A stretch of 64,000 nucleotides of DNA from Tessaracoccus timonensis (GCF_900343145.1 NZ_LT996886.1:930001-994000), one strand, 5' to 3'; positions 1 to 7,810 are shown, counted from the first letter of the stretch. Translations and numbers: made by a program. The notes: generated by a model from the sequence alone, not told the origin.

Positions 1-1118
1 CTGCGGGCGACGCGCCCGCCGTCGCGAGCCGGCACGTGCTGGACCGCTGGCTGCTCTCCGCCGCGCACGCGCTCATCCGCGACGTGACCGACGCGCTCGA
101 CGACTTCGACACCCAGCGCACGGGCACGCTGATCGCGAACTTCGTCGACCTGCTGTCGAACTGGTACGTCCGACGCTCGCGTCGCCGGTTCTGGGCGGGC
201 GACCCGGACGCGATGTGGACCCTGCACGAGGTGCTCTCCATCGTGACCCGCCTCATGGCGCCGATCACGCCGTTCGTCACCGAGCGCGTGTGGCAAGACC
301 TCTTCGTGGCGACGGATCCGGCCGGGCCTTCGTCGGTGCACCTGGCTGAGTGGCCCGAGGTGGACGAGGCGCTACTCGACGAGGGGCTCGAGGAAGCGAT
401 GGCGTTCACCCGTCGCGCCGTAGAGCTCGGGCGTGCCGCGCGTGCCGAGTCGAAGGTGAAGATCCGCCAGGCGCTGAAGCGGATGCTGGTGCCGTCGACG
501 GTATTGGCGAAGCTCTCCCCCGAGCTGGTGGAAGAGATCAAGCAGGAGCTCAACGTGGCGGCGGTGGAGACGTTCGCGGAGGCCGGCGACATCGTCGATG
601 TGTTCGCGAAGGGGAATTTCCGCAACCTGGGCAAGCGCTTCGCGCAGCGCACGCCGAAGGTCGCGGCCGCTATCGCCGACGCTCGCGCCACCGTGCTGGC
701 CGAGCGGCTGAAGGCGCACGGCAAGGCCACCGTCGTGGTGGACGGCGAGGAGGTGGAGATCACGCCCGACGACGTGCTCCTCACCGAGCGTCCGCGCGAG
801 GGCTGGTCTGTGGTGAACGAGCAGGGCGAGACGGTAGCGCTCGACCTCGAACTCACGCCCGAGCTCATCAAGGCCGGGCAGGTGCGCGAGGTGACGCGCG
901 TCGTGCAGGAGGCCCGAAAGCGCGCTGGCTTGGAGGTCTCCGACCGCATCACGCTCTTGCTCGCGGTGGAGCCCGACTTCGCCGAGGCCGTCGACGAGAA
1001 CCTCGACCTCATCGCCGGCGAAGTGCTCGCGACGAGCACCCAGCGCGTCGAAGCCCTCGACGAGGTAACCCACAGCGACGACGATCTTGGCATCCGCGTG
1101 GTGGTCACCAAGGCCTAG
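1..1118 (+). CDS. ileS: Isoleucine--tRNA ligase, C-terminal 371 residues (5' end lies outside the window)
   Basis: The reading frame is open from base 3 of the window, so only the 3' part of the gene is present; it ends with TAG. The residues match the class Ia anticodon-binding region of cytoplasmic IleRS, which attaches isoleucine to tRNA-Ile. Near the start the segment LSNWYVRRSRRRFW is the typical IleRS/ValRS helix. It is followed by a helix with MAPITPFVTERVW, and then by the long C-terminal domain characteristic of the actinobacterial/eukaryote-like IleRS form, ending with RITLLLAVEPDF. No zinc-finger cysteines are seen in this tail. The editing and catalytic domains are upstream of the window. 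Identification is confident from the anticodon-domain motifs. Confidence 0.93.
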   Translation, partial: AGDAPAVASRHVLDRWLLSAAHALIRDVTDALDDFDTQRTGTLIANFVDLLSNWYVRRSRRRFWAGDPDAMWTLHEVLSIVTRLMAPITPFVTERVWQDLFVATDPAGPSSVHLAEWPEVDEALLDEGLEEAMAFTRRAVELGRAARAESKVKIRQALKRMLVPSTVLAKLSPELVEEIKQELNVAAVETFAEAGDIVDVFAKGNFRNLGKRFAQRTPKVAAAIADARATVLAERLKAHGKATVVVDGEEVEITPDDVLLTERPREGWSVVNEQGETVALDLELTPELIKAGQVREVTRVVQEARKRAGLEVSDRITLLLAVEPDFAEAVDENLDLIAGEVLATSTQRVEALDEVTHSDDDLGIRVVVTKA

Positions 1119-1130
1119 CGCCGAGCGCTG

Positions 1131-1151
1131 CAAGATAGATCAAGTTCGTGG
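1131..1151 (+). repeat. Single arm of a palindromic repeat also found complete at 55609-55662
   Basis: These 21 bases are identical to the left arm of the perfect palindrome at 55609-55629/55642-55662. Here only one arm is present, and the next sequence is the 3' end of an IS481 transposase remnant. The simplest reading is that insertion or deletion associated with the IS removed the other arm. Confidence 0.75.
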
Positions 1152-1159
1152 CTCGTCTC

Positions 1160-1640
1160 GTTGTGCTGACCGGACAGGTTGGTCAAGCGGATGATTGGTG
1201 GCTGATTGCCGCAGGCTGAGTGGGGCCTGTGGCAATTGAGTAGTGGATCCATCCGTCCAGGGCGTCACAGCGCTCGGCTTCACTGGCAGAGCAGCGGGCG
1301 TAGGCCGAGCCATCGGCCAGGGTGCGATGGAGGCGTTCGACCTTGACGTTGGTCGGCGCTCGGCGCCGGCGGGTCGTATTCACGCTGATGCCAAGATGGT
1401 CGCAGATCTGCTGCCACTAGCGTGATTTGTAGACTGACCCGTTTTCGGACAGGACCCGCTCGATCGTGATGCCCCGGGCTGCGAACCAGTCGACCGCCCG
1501 GGGCAGGACACCGGCGGTGGTCAGTGCGGACTCGTCATCGTGAACCTCACGAGTAAACCACTCGGTATTGGTCATCGATCCCGAGCGCACGAAGCCATGC
1601 CCGATGCCTTGACCTCCCACCACCTGTGTTTCTATCATTC
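1160..1640 (-). pseudogene. IS481-family transposase remnant
   Basis: Read on the minus strand, the frame from about 1570 down contains EVHDDESALTTAGVLPRAV, then AARGITIERVLSENGS, then a tail with KVERLHRTLADGSAYARC and SEAERCDALDGWIH. These are the DDE-domain core and C-terminus of IS481 transposases. An in-frame amber codon (1417-1419) splits the frame after VYKSR. A frameshift near 1205 separates it from the last residues, IIRLTNLSGQ, which are still visible in another frame at about 1165-1190. The N-terminal helix-turn-helix and first catalytic Asp are missing, so the element is dead. The family is confidently recognised; the element ends cannot be placed. Confidence 0.85.
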
Positions 1641-1670
1641 ATGACATTCAATAATTGCAAAGGAGCGATT

Positions 1671-2254
1671 ATGACTGCCTTCCGACGTTCTGCCTGGATT
1701 CTCGCTGTACTGCTGAGCCCTTGTACATGACCTGGGCACTGCCTCCAGCTCAAGCATCTTCGAATCAACCCGCCACAGTGTGTGCCACTTCGGTGGATCC
1801 ACTCCCAAATTCAACGGCTACTGTTCAGCGCTGCTGTCTTAATGCGACCAATTACTCACTTTCCGCTAAAGACATACGGATACCCTTCCAGGGTGTTCCC
1901 ACCTTCAAAAATGACCCAGGCGGCAATATGTCAGTGACAAAAAGCTATTCAGGAACAGCATCGTTTTCGGTCACTGCTGGGGCAGAGAGCGAAGTGGGCG
2001 CAGTCTTGGCGAGAGCCAAGGTTTCGATCAGCGGCACCTTGAGCACTTCCAAGAGCACGTCGGCCACCAATACCTACAGTAGAACTATTACCGCAGGAAA
2101 ATATGGCAATGCCAGGTACGTTTCGTGGGGAAAATCCGTCAGCTACAGAAAGTAGCGCCTTAACCGCGACTGTACGACCACCACGTTGGCGAGAGGAACT
2201 ATTATTTTCCCTAGCAGCAGCGAAGGTTGGTATTACTGGGAGACCGCGTCATGA
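1671..2254 (+). pseudogene. Secreted protein gene broken by a signal-peptide frameshift and an in-frame amber codon
   Basis: A strong Shine-Dalgarno (AAAGGAG) precedes ATG 1671, which encodes a signal-peptide start, MTAFRRSAWILAVLLS, but that frame stops at 1730. The mature part lies in the next frame, beginning PLYMTWALPPAQA, with a signal-peptidase-like AQA site before SSNQPATVC. It continues to a TAG at 2153-2155. Beyond the TAG the same frame runs on with protein-like content (CTTTTLARGTIIFPSSSEGW) to TGA 2252-2254. That TGA overlaps the next gene's ATG as ATGA, strongly suggesting it is the ancestral stop. The mature region is rich in Ser and Thr and beta-strand-like, with no family I recognise. 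A sequencing error could explain the frameshift but would not explain the amber. Confidence 0.7.
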
Positions 2255-2697
2255 AACTGCGAGTGCTCGTCAGCACGATCATGATCGCATGCTTCGCTGG
2301 GTGCGCATCACCGACGCCTGCTCCCCCACTACCCTCACCAACGAGCAGCGCAACACCCAGTACACCGACACCCGCTGCGAGTTGGACGTTCCCAAGCCGT
2401 GACCCAGCTGCCATCGCTACTGCTGAAGTCACCGAAGAAAGAATAGAGACTCGCGTCGGCCAGGCGACAGCGAATAGCACGTATGTTGTGCACGCCGCTT
2501 GCGAAGGCACAAAGAGCATGACATACCGAATCACGGTGGCAAACGTCTTGGAGCTGGAAAGCACATTTGGGTGTGGGAAAGACACCATCACCACGGCGTT
2601 CTCGGGCAAGCAAGGGCAGGTAGAAGTAGAGATTATCAACGATGATTCAACGAGCGAAGCAATTCACGGCTTCGCCGATATCCAGCCCCAGCCATAG
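2251..2697 (+). CDS. Small lipoprotein of unknown function
   Basis: A 148-residue protein begins MKLRVLVSTIMIACFAGC. This is a type II (lipoprotein) signal with lipobox FAGC, so the mature N-terminal Cys would be lipidated by Lgt. A proline/threonine-rich spacer follows, then a compact domain with two cysteines (HAACEG and TFGCGKD) that could form a disulphide. I chose ATG 2251 because it overlaps the upstream reading frame by ATGA and has GGGAGA upstream; the frame is open further upstream but without a start context. The preceding secreted-protein gene appears dead, so this may be the surviving half of a two-gene exported module. Base composition is less GC-rich than neighbours, consistent with acquired DNA. 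Confidence 0.7.
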   Translation: MKLRVLVSTIMIACFAGCASPTPAPPLPSPTSSATPSTPTPAASWTFPSRDPAAIATAEVTEERIETRVGQATANSTYVVHAACEGTKSMTYRITVANVLELESTFGCGKDTITTAFSGKQGQVEVEIINDDSTSEAIHGFADIQPQP

Positions 2698-2855
2698 TCT
2701 CTGCCAGGACTCACTTCTGCGGTGGAAGTCACCATCTATTCCGATCAACACGACGGGCTCGCGGCACCTCCCGCCGCGCAGTGCCAGCACGTGCGCTCAG
2801 TGGCGACGCTTCGCATTAGGCGGCGAACGGGCAACGTCGTGACCTGCCCCCTCGG

Positions 2856-3516
2856 TTAGGTCCGGACGTTGTGCGAGTCGTCGGTTTCCGTTTGGTGGGT
2901 GCACTGCCGAGCGTAGTCGGCCGGTGCGAGATAGCCCAGCGATGAGTGCCTGCGGTCGTGGTTGTACTCGGTCTTCCAGTCGCTGATCACCACGCGGGCG
3001 TGGAGCAGCGAGTAGAAGGTGTTGATGTTGAGGCACTCGTCGCGGATCCTGCTGTTGAACGACTCGATGTAGCCGTTGCGCCACGGTGACCCGGGCGGGA
3101 TGTAGCTCAGGCCGGTGCGGGTGCCGGCCCAGTGCGCCATGGCCTCACTGATCAGTTCGGGCCCGTTGTCGCAGCGCAGCGTCGCTGGGGCGCCGCGGAC
3201 AGCGACGAGCGCTTCGAGGTGGCAGGTGAGCTTCGTGGCGGTGATCGAACCGTCGGCCAGGCCTGCGATGCATTCGCGAGTGTGCTCGTCGACGATGGAG
3301 CAGATCTTGATCGGCCGGCCGCGTTCGTCGCTGTCGAATTGGAAGTCGACCGCTCACACCAGGTTCGGCGCCGAGGCGGAGGGGGCGCCGGTAGGCGGAG
3401 CGCGACAGCCCGGCCAGACGGCACGCCATCCGCTCACTCACCCGCAGTGCCCGGATCAGGTGAGCGACGGCGGTGCGGCGTCTGCCCGGGCCTAGAAGTT
3501 TCCCTCCGCCAACTCC
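2856..3516 (-). pseudogene. IS3-family OrfB (DDE integrase-like transposase), inactivated
   Basis: The N-terminal piece (RRRTAVAHLIRALRVSERM followed by ACRLAGLSRSAYRR) is in one frame. The catalytic core is in the next frame, with VDFQFDSDERGRPIKICSIV, then CDNGPELISEAM, then a tail with YIESFNSRIRDECLN. Compared with intact IS3 OrfB, the stretch between the N-terminal region and the first catalytic Asp is missing (an internal deletion of roughly 80 codons). The usual tryptophan before AVDF is an opal codon (TGA). The second Asp (CDNGPE) and the Glu (YIESFNS) are present. Transposition from this copy is therefore unlikely. Confidence 0.85.
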
Positions 3517-3734
3517 TTCAGCGTGGCGTTCTGCTTCTCGAGTTCCTTGAGCCGTTTCGCGTCGTCGGCTTTCAGCCCGCCGTACTGGTTCCGCCACCGG
3601 TAGTACGTCTGCTCGGACACGCCGAGCTCGCGACATACCGCCGCGACATCAGCGCCATCAGCGAGCAGCCTGTCAGCCTGCCCGAGCTTACGAACCACCT
3701 GCTCCGGCGTGTGACGCTTCCTTCTGTTTGTCAT
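3492..3734 (-). CDS. IS3-family OrfA (helix-turn-helix transposase subunit)
   Basis: About 80 residues starting MTNRRKRHTPEQVVRKL. It contains a helix-turn-helix (VAAVCRELGVSEQTYYRWRN) and a C-terminal leucine-zipper-like helix (KRLKELEKQNATLKELAEG), the standard architecture of IS3 OrfA. In intact elements a -1 frameshift near its end fuses it to OrfB. Here the overlap region (GGAGGGAAACTTC) is still present, but OrfB is defective. OrfA itself looks intact and could still bind the element ends. Confidence 0.85.
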   Translation of the reverse strand: MTNRRKRHTPEQVVRKLGQADRLLADGADVAAVCRELGVSEQTYYRWRNQYGGLKADDAKRLKELEKQNATLKELAEGNF

Positions 3735-3810
3735 GATCTGACCAGTCTCCCTGCCCCAAGGCCTCGAGCAACAGGACAACTCTCACAATGACTGGACCTA
3801 CAAAAGGGGG

Positions 3811-3998
3811 TCAGGCCACCAGAGAATTTCGAACGACCAACCGGCGAGACACCACCGGAGGTCGATGCCCCATCCTCCCCGGTCGACGCCCTGTGGGACC
3901 TGCTGCCGTACCTGGTGATCGGGGCCGCTGCGGTCGGCACGACTGTCGCGGGACTGGCCGTCCTGGCGATGGTCCTGGTCACGAGAGCGCGGCGGTGA
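3811..3998 (+). pseudogene. 3' fragment of a membrane-protein gene cut by the IS3 insertion
   Basis: The frame is open from the IS3 right end to TGA 3996-3998. It reads ENFERPTGETPPEVDAPSSP, then a single transmembrane segment (LLPYLVIGAAAVGTTVAGLA) and a short basic end, TRARR. There is no start codon with a ribosome binding site, so it is the C-terminus of a lost gene. A Pro-rich stretch before a C-terminal membrane anchor is typical of surface-anchored proteins, but I cannot name the family. Confidence 0.5.
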
Positions 3999-4026
3999 CC
4001 CTTCCCTCGCCGCCACCCCACCCTGC

Positions 4027-4041
4027 TACCGTCCGCTCATG
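4027..4041 (+). promoter_or_regulatory. Putative leaderless promoter of the GNAT gene
   Basis: A TACCGT -10-like hexamer (4027-4032) lies exactly six bases before ATG 4039, with no Shine-Dalgarno. The same TAnnnT-N6-ATG spacing recurs at other genes in the window, which argues that transcription starts at the A of the start codon. Confidence 0.45.
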
Positions 4042-4590
4042 CCCTGCACGCTCCGCCCCGCCCACGAGTCCGATGTATCCGGCCTGGCGGCGCTCGCGGC
4101 GGCGACCTTTCCCGACGCCTGCCCGTCGTTCATGCCGCGCAGCGCCATCGACGCGTTCATCGACGAGAACCTGTCCGTCGATGCCTTCCGCATGTACCTG
4201 ACCGGGCCGACCTGGCAGGTTCGCGTGGCCGAACGGCACGACGGCCACGCGATCGTGGCGTACACGCTGGTGGACCTCGCCCCCACCACGAGCGACACAG
4301 TTCTTGCCGCAACGTCCGGCCAGGGCGCGGCGTACCTGTCGAAGATGTATGCGTCCCAAGAGGTGCGGGGCACCGGTGTGGCTCCGGCGCTGTGTCGCGA
4401 CACCTGCGCTGTCCTCGCTGACCAGGGGCAGCGTTTCGTGTGGCTGGGCACACACAAGGGCAACGGTCGCGCGAACGCTTTCTATGCCCGGCTGGGTTTC
4501 GAGGTCATCGGCGAGCGCCGTTTCGTCGTCGGGGGCGTCGAGGCCGAGGACTGGGTGTACTTAGGGCGCGCCTCTACCGCACGTGGATAA
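4039..4590 (+). CDS. GNAT-family N-acetyltransferase
   Basis: A 183-residue single-domain Gcn5-related acetyltransferase, which would move an acetyl group from acetyl-CoA to an amine substrate. The acetyl-CoA-binding motif A is visible as LSKMYASQEVRGTGVAPALC (Q/R-x-x-G-x-G/A pattern), followed by the motif B helix GNGRANAFYARLGFEVIGER. N-terminal residues LRPAHESDVSGLAALAAATF form the usual beta1-alpha1 of the fold. The gene stands alone downstream of IS debris and upstream of a MerR/aldo-keto reductase pair. The substrate cannot be inferred. The start follows the leaderless pattern described at 4027-4041. Confidence 0.85.
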   Translation: MPCTLRPAHESDVSGLAALAAATFPDACPSFMPRSAIDAFIDENLSVDAFRMYLTGPTWQVRVAERHDGHAIVAYTLVDLAPTTSDTVLAATSGQGAAYLSKMYASQEVRGTGVAPALCRDTCAVLADQGQRFVWLGTHKGNGRANAFYARLGFEVIGERRFVVGGVEAEDWVYLGRASTARG

Positions 4591-4749
4591 GCGACTGGAT
4601 GGTGGCGCGGAGGAAGGCTCAGGCGCGGAACGTGCAGTCGTGGCCAACCTGACCCGGGAGCGCGCCCGAGAACAGGGGCGTCAGCGCGAGAGCAACCCAG
4701 GGCGGTCGCGCCTTCTGCGATCCCGGCATTCCACGTGTTCGGGTTTCTC

Positions 4750-4780
4750 TTGACCTCCAGCGGACTGGAACTCCTAACCT
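4750..4780 (+). promoter_or_regulatory. MerR-type promoter/operator with a 19-bp spacer
   Basis: TTGACC (4750-4755) and TAACCT (4775-4780) are separated by 19 bp, the over-long spacer typical of promoters that MerR-family regulators untwist. The spacer carries a dyad, CCAG-4-CTGG. The -10 box ends six bases before ATG 4787, implying a leaderless mRNA for merR and the downstream reductase. Confidence 0.6.
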
Positions 4781-4786
4781 GTCAGC

Positions 4787-5296
4787 ATGAATGAGCACAC
4801 GGCGCTCGTGGAGCGCATGGCACAGGACATCGCGGAGGGCCGACGCCCGCCTCCGACCACGGAGGAAATCGAGCAGCACGCGCTCGAACTCCCCGCCCAT
4901 CGCGACCTCACTATCGGCGAGGCGGCAGCTATGTTCGGGATCCTGCCCACCACCATCCGCTACTACGAGGATGAGGGATTACTACGCGTCGGCCGACGAC
5001 ATAACGGGCACCGCGTATTCGATCGCGCGGCCCTCGGCGACCTGTTGTTCGTGCACGGCATGCGGCTCTCGGGCATGGCTGTCAAGGACATCTCCCGGCT
5101 GCGCTCACTGCTCGCAGGCGCCCCGGGGGCCGCCTGCGGGACCACCGCCTCCAGCCTCGACGCGGACCACCGCGAGGCCGCCCGGGCGCTGCTCGATACG
5201 CACGCCCGCGAGGTGCGTCTGCAGATCGCGCGCCTCCAGATCGCCCTCGCGGTGACCGAACACAAGACCCAGCACCTGATCGGAGAGACACCATGA
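4787..5296 (+). CDS. MerR-family transcriptional regulator
   Basis: A 169-residue regulator. The winged-helix DNA-binding domain starts around residue 42 (LTIGEAAAMFGILPTTIRYY, then EDEGLLRVGRRHNGHRVFD). A coiled-coil dimerisation helix follows in the C-terminal half. There is no cluster of conserved cysteines like those of metal-sensing or SoxR proteins; one Cys (near residue 112) sits before the final helix. Its stop overlaps the ATG of the aldo/keto reductase (ATGA), so the two are translationally coupled and the reductase is the obvious regulatory target. The upstream 19-bp-spacer promoter indicates autoregulation. The inducing signal is unknown. Confidence 0.9.
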   Translation: MNEHTALVERMAQDIAEGRRPPPTTEEIEQHALELPAHRDLTIGEAAAMFGILPTTIRYYEDEGLLRVGRRHNGHRVFDRAALGDLLFVHGMRLSGMAVKDISRLRSLLAGAPGAACGTTASSLDADHREAARALLDTHAREVRLQIARLQIALAVTEHKTQHLIGETP

Positions 5297-6294
5297 CCAC
5301 GACACCCACACCACGCACCCAGCCCTCGTCGGCCCCGCTCCCCACCGCCCGCATCGGCTCCCTCACCGTGGCACGTATGGGGCTGGGGTGCATGGGCATG
5401 ACCCTGGCCTATGGCCGACGCGACCCCGCCCAGGGCATCGCCACGATTCACCGCGCCCTGGATCGCGGGATCACGCTGCTGGACACAGCCGACATGTATG
5501 CCAATGGCCGCAACGAGAAGCTTGTGGGCAGCGCGATCGCGGGCAGGCGCGACGAGGCCGTACTCGCGACCAAAGTCGGCTTCCTGACCGTTCCGGGCAT
5601 CGGTCTGCCGCGAAGTCTCAACGGCCGCCCTGAGCACATCCGCGCGCGAGCCGAACGCTCGCTACGAAACCTCGGCACGGACCACATCGACCTCTACTAC
5701 CTGCACCGTGTGGACCCGCAGGTGCCGGTCGAGGAGTCTGTCGGAGCGATGGCGGAGCTCGTCGAGCGCGGACTCGTGCGCGAGATCGGACTCAGCGAGG
5801 CGGGGGCCGAGGATCTGCGCCGGGCACACGCGACGCATCCGATCGCGGCACTCGAGACCGAATGGTCGATCCTCACCCGAGACATCGAGTCCGATGCGCT
5901 GCCGGTCGCTCGCGAACTCGGCATCACCGTGGTCCCCTATTCCCCCATCAGCCGCGGCATGCTTTCGGGCGACGCCGCGGCGATGACCCCAGGGCTTCTG
6001 GATTTCCGGCGTTTCCTGCCGCGCTGGGCACCGAAGAATCGGGAACACAACGCACAGATCGTCGAGCGGATCAGGGCGATCGCCAACGCCCACGGGTCGA
6101 CGCCCGCGCAGGTGGCGATCTCCTGGGTGCTCGCGCGCGGCGAGGATGTCGTTCCCATCCCGGGCACCAGTAAGCCGCATCGGATCGACGAGAACCTCGG
6201 CGCCTTCGACGTCGAGCTCACGGCCGAGGATCTGACCGTGCTCGATGGCCTGACCGCCGCCGGGGCGAGGTATGGGAGGACAGGCGGAGTGTGA
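5293..6294 (+). CDS. Aldo/keto reductase
   Basis: A 333-residue (alpha/beta)8-barrel NADPH-dependent oxidoreductase. The catalytic tetrad is visible: Asp and Tyr in LLDTADMYANGRNE, Lys in ATKVGF, and His in LYYLHRVDP. The C-terminal cofactor loop, VVPIPGTSKPHRIDENLGAF, is typical of the AKR12/13-like subfamily acting on aldehydes, quinones or glycosides. The gene is coupled by ATGA to the upstream MerR regulator, suggesting induction by a reactive carbonyl or redox-active compound (inference). The family-typical end is followed by a few extra residues (GRTGGV) that run into a decayed toxin locus on the other strand. Confidence 0.92.
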   Translation: MTTTPTPRTQPSSAPLPTARIGSLTVARMGLGCMGMTLAYGRRDPAQGIATIHRALDRGITLLDTADMYANGRNEKLVGSAIAGRRDEAVLATKVGFLTVPGIGLPRSLNGRPEHIRARAERSLRNLGTDHIDLYYLHRVDPQVPVEESVGAMAELVERGLVREIGLSEAGAEDLRRAHATHPIAALETEWSILTRDIESDALPVARELGITVVPYSPISRGMLSGDAAAMTPGLLDFRRFLPRWAPKNREHNAQIVERIRAIANAHGSTPAQVAISWVLARGEDVVPIPGTSKPHRIDENLGAFDVELTAEDLTVLDGLTAAGARYGRTGGV

Positions 6295-6517
6295 GGATGC
6301 GCGGCTGCGGCTTTGTGTCGGGAACGTCTGCCACGCGGCACAGGGCGCCGACGCGAATGCGCCAATCAGTCTCTGCCCCCACCAGCTCGCGACAGCCTTG
6401 GGGACGTGGCTCGTCCTCAAGGGCCGTGACAGCCTTGAGAACACACGTGCGCTCCGCATTCGGAAGCTTCTTGATCTGCCGAGTCGATGCCCGGGTGAAC
6501 TCAACCCTGTAGCTCAT
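6218..6517 (-). pseudogene. Truncated RelE/ParE-type toxin
   Basis: The first 55 or so residues (MSYRVEFTRASTRQIKKLPN, then LEDEPRPQGCRELVGAETDW and RIRVG) match RelE/ParE-superfamily toxins, which cleave mRNA or poison gyrase. After RIRVG the expected beta-strands with the YRV(V/I)Y motif and the C-terminal catalytic segment are absent. The frame continues as antisense of the aldo/keto reductase end, so the C-terminus has been lost. The start ATG overlaps the stop of the antitoxin-like frame by 4 bp, the usual TA operon arrangement. Confidence 0.65.
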
Positions 6518-6702
6518 GCGAGATCGGCAAGAAGCTCCGCGGGGCTCACGCGCGTGCCGTCATCAGCGGCCTTGGCCTCGCGGTACGCCGCGAGAACCTG
6601 CGCCATCTCGAGGTCCTCGAGGGCGCATCTGGCCTGTGTACCTGGCTGAGATCCGCGAAACCCTAGCGATTCTGCTCGACGCGTGACGTCAGCCGAGGTC
6701 AA
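6514..6702 (-). pseudogene. Antitoxin remnant upstream of the RelE-type toxin
   Basis: Only the C-terminal half looks genuine: CALEDLEMAQVLAAYREAKA followed by DDGTRVSPAELLADLA. This resembles the toxin-wrapping tail of antitoxins paired with RelE-type toxins. The first 30 codons (from a TTG inside the end of the Gfo/Idh gene) do not resemble any DNA-binding domain. The N-terminus was probably lost when the upstream region was rearranged. The frame ends in an ATGA overlap with the toxin start. Confidence 0.5.
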
Positions 6703-7684
6703 CCGTCGCTTCTTCGTAGGTGATGCCCGCCTGGGTGACGCATTCGTCGAGGATGCGCATGACTTCGAGGGAGTCGGCCAGCGGCATCGTCGGGCTCTCC
6801 GTCGCGCCCTGCTGCACGAGACGCGTGGCCTCCGCGAACTGGTGGGCGTAGCCGCGCCCGACCACCTTGGTTTCGATCACGCGCGGCAGGGTGCCGGAAC
6901 GGTGCACCGAGATGGTCGTCGGGTGGAAGAAGGGCGGCTCCACCTCGATCCATCCCTTGGTGCCCGAGATGATGAACCGGCCGGGGCCGTGGGCGTCGAT
7001 GGCGCTGGTGAGCGAGCTGAGCGCGTCGCCTTCGTGGCGCAGCGAAATGCTGGCCGCGGCGTCGACTCCGTTCGAGCAGAGGCGAGTGAGGCAGCGTACG
7101 TCTTTGACGTTGCCGAGGAAAAACTGCGCGAGCGAGACGGGGTAGACCGCAAGGTCGAGTATGGAGCCTCCGCCCAGTTCCTTCGCGAAGAGGCGGTCGG
7201 CGGGGTCGAACTCGTGGCAGATGCTGAAGTCGCCTTGCACGCCGACGACGTCGCCGATCCGTCCCCAGGCGACGACCTCCTTTGCCGCCTGCATAGCCGG
7301 CTGGAAGCGCGTCCACAGGCCCTCCATGAGGAACACGCCCCGGCTGCGTGCGGCCTGCACGAGTTTCTGGGCACCTGCATACGTCGCGGTCATAGCCTTC
7401 TCGACGAGCACTGCCTTCCCGCGCTCGATCGCGGCGAGCGCGATGTCCAGGTGCTGCGGGTGGGGCGTGGCGATGTAGACCACGTCGATGTCTTCGTCGT
7501 CGAGCAAGCTGCGGTACGAACCGTACGCCTTCTGTAGGCTGAACTCCTGGGCCCACTCGTCGGCGCGCTGCTGCGTGCGCGAGGCCACCGCCGTGAGCTC
7601 GGCTCCCGCCACCTCGCGGAAGTCCTTCGCCACGGCCCGCGTGATGCGTCCGGTACCAATGATTCCCCAGCGAATCGTCTCCAT
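6689..7684 (-). CDS. Gfo/Idh/MocA-family oxidoreductase
   Basis: A 331-residue NAD(P)-dependent dehydrogenase of the glucose-fructose oxidoreductase/inositol dehydrogenase family. The N-terminal Rossmann motif is GIIGTGRITRAVAKDF. The family signature EKAMTA (EKP position) sits near residue 95 and lies in the active site. The C-terminal alpha/beta domain contains GGGSILDLAVYPVSLAQFF, with the substrate-contacting aspartate and tyrosine. Substrates in this family are sugars, inositols or trans-dihydrodiols; none can be specified here. ATG 7684 is preceded by TAGGCT six bases upstream (7691-7696), consistent with a leaderless mRNA. Confidence 0.9.
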   Translation of the reverse strand: METIRWGIIGTGRITRAVAKDFREVAGAELTAVASRTQQRADEWAQEFSLQKAYGSYRSLLDDEDIDVVYIATPHPQHLDIALAAIERGKAVLVEKAMTATYAGAQKLVQAARSRGVFLMEGLWTRFQPAMQAAKEVVAWGRIGDVVGVQGDFSICHEFDPADRLFAKELGGGSILDLAVYPVSLAQFFLGNVKDVRCLTRLCSNGVDAAASISLRHEGDALSSLTSAIDAHGPGRFIISGTKGWIEVEPPFFHPTTISVHRSGTLPRVIETKVVGRGYAHQFAEATRLVQQGATESPTMPLADSLEVMRILDECVTQAGITYEEATVDLG

Positions 7685-7696
7685 GCACCCAGCCTA
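7685..7696 (-). promoter_or_regulatory. Putative leaderless -10 element of the Gfo/Idh gene
   Basis: On the minus strand TAGGCT (7691-7696) is followed by six bases and then ATG 7684. There is no Shine-Dalgarno sequence. Confidence 0.45.
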
Positions 7697-7724
7697 GTCG
7701 CGCCGCGCGCACGGCGGGCCAAGA

Positions 7725-7800
7725 TGACCGTTATCCTCCACGGCTGCAAAAAATCGCGGAAATGCGGGGGTGATTTGCTTCTCGTGGAGGATAACGGTCA
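7725..7800. repeat. 76-bp palindromic element, copy 1
   Basis: Perfect 18-bp inverted arms (7725-7742 and 7783-7800, core GACCGTTATCCTCCAC) surround a 40-bp loop containing a GC-rich block (CGCGGAAATGCGGGGG). Three further copies of exactly the same length occur at 9021-9096, 10306-10381 and 55313-55388. It lies between two minus-strand genes. Confidence 0.9.
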
Positions 7801-7810
7801 ACTTGTTCGG

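Larger units (their letters stand above)
2840..3817 (-). mobile_element. Decayed IS3-family insertion sequence
   Basis: The element is bounded by imperfect inverted repeats at 2840-2863 and 3794-3817, sharing the GACC...CCCCCT...TAGGTCC pattern. It carries orfA (3734 to 3492) and a damaged orfB (about 3516 to 2856). Its roughly 980 bp is shorter than the usual 1.2-1.3 kb of IS3 elements because orfB has lost an internal segment. The right end joins a truncated membrane-protein reading frame (3811-3998), so the element probably interrupted a gene. No target-site duplication was clear by eye. Confidence 0.8.

Noticed and set aside
1417-2155. Amber recoding (stop-codon reassignment or pyrrolysine-like read-through)
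   Set aside because: Several intact genes here end in TAG at family-typical positions, and three of the four interrupted frames are otherwise broken IS relics.
2698-2839. Open frame continuing past the lipoprotein stop toward the IS3 left end (reads VEVTIYSDQHDGLAAPPAAQ)
   Set aside because: About 45 stop-free codons are common by chance at this GC content; there is no start signal and no recognisable family, so I do not call a gene.
6629-6685. Plus-strand fragment reading VYLAEIRETLAILLDA before a stop
   Set aside because: It looks protein-like but is too short, lacks a start, and overlaps the better-supported antitoxin remnant on the other strand.
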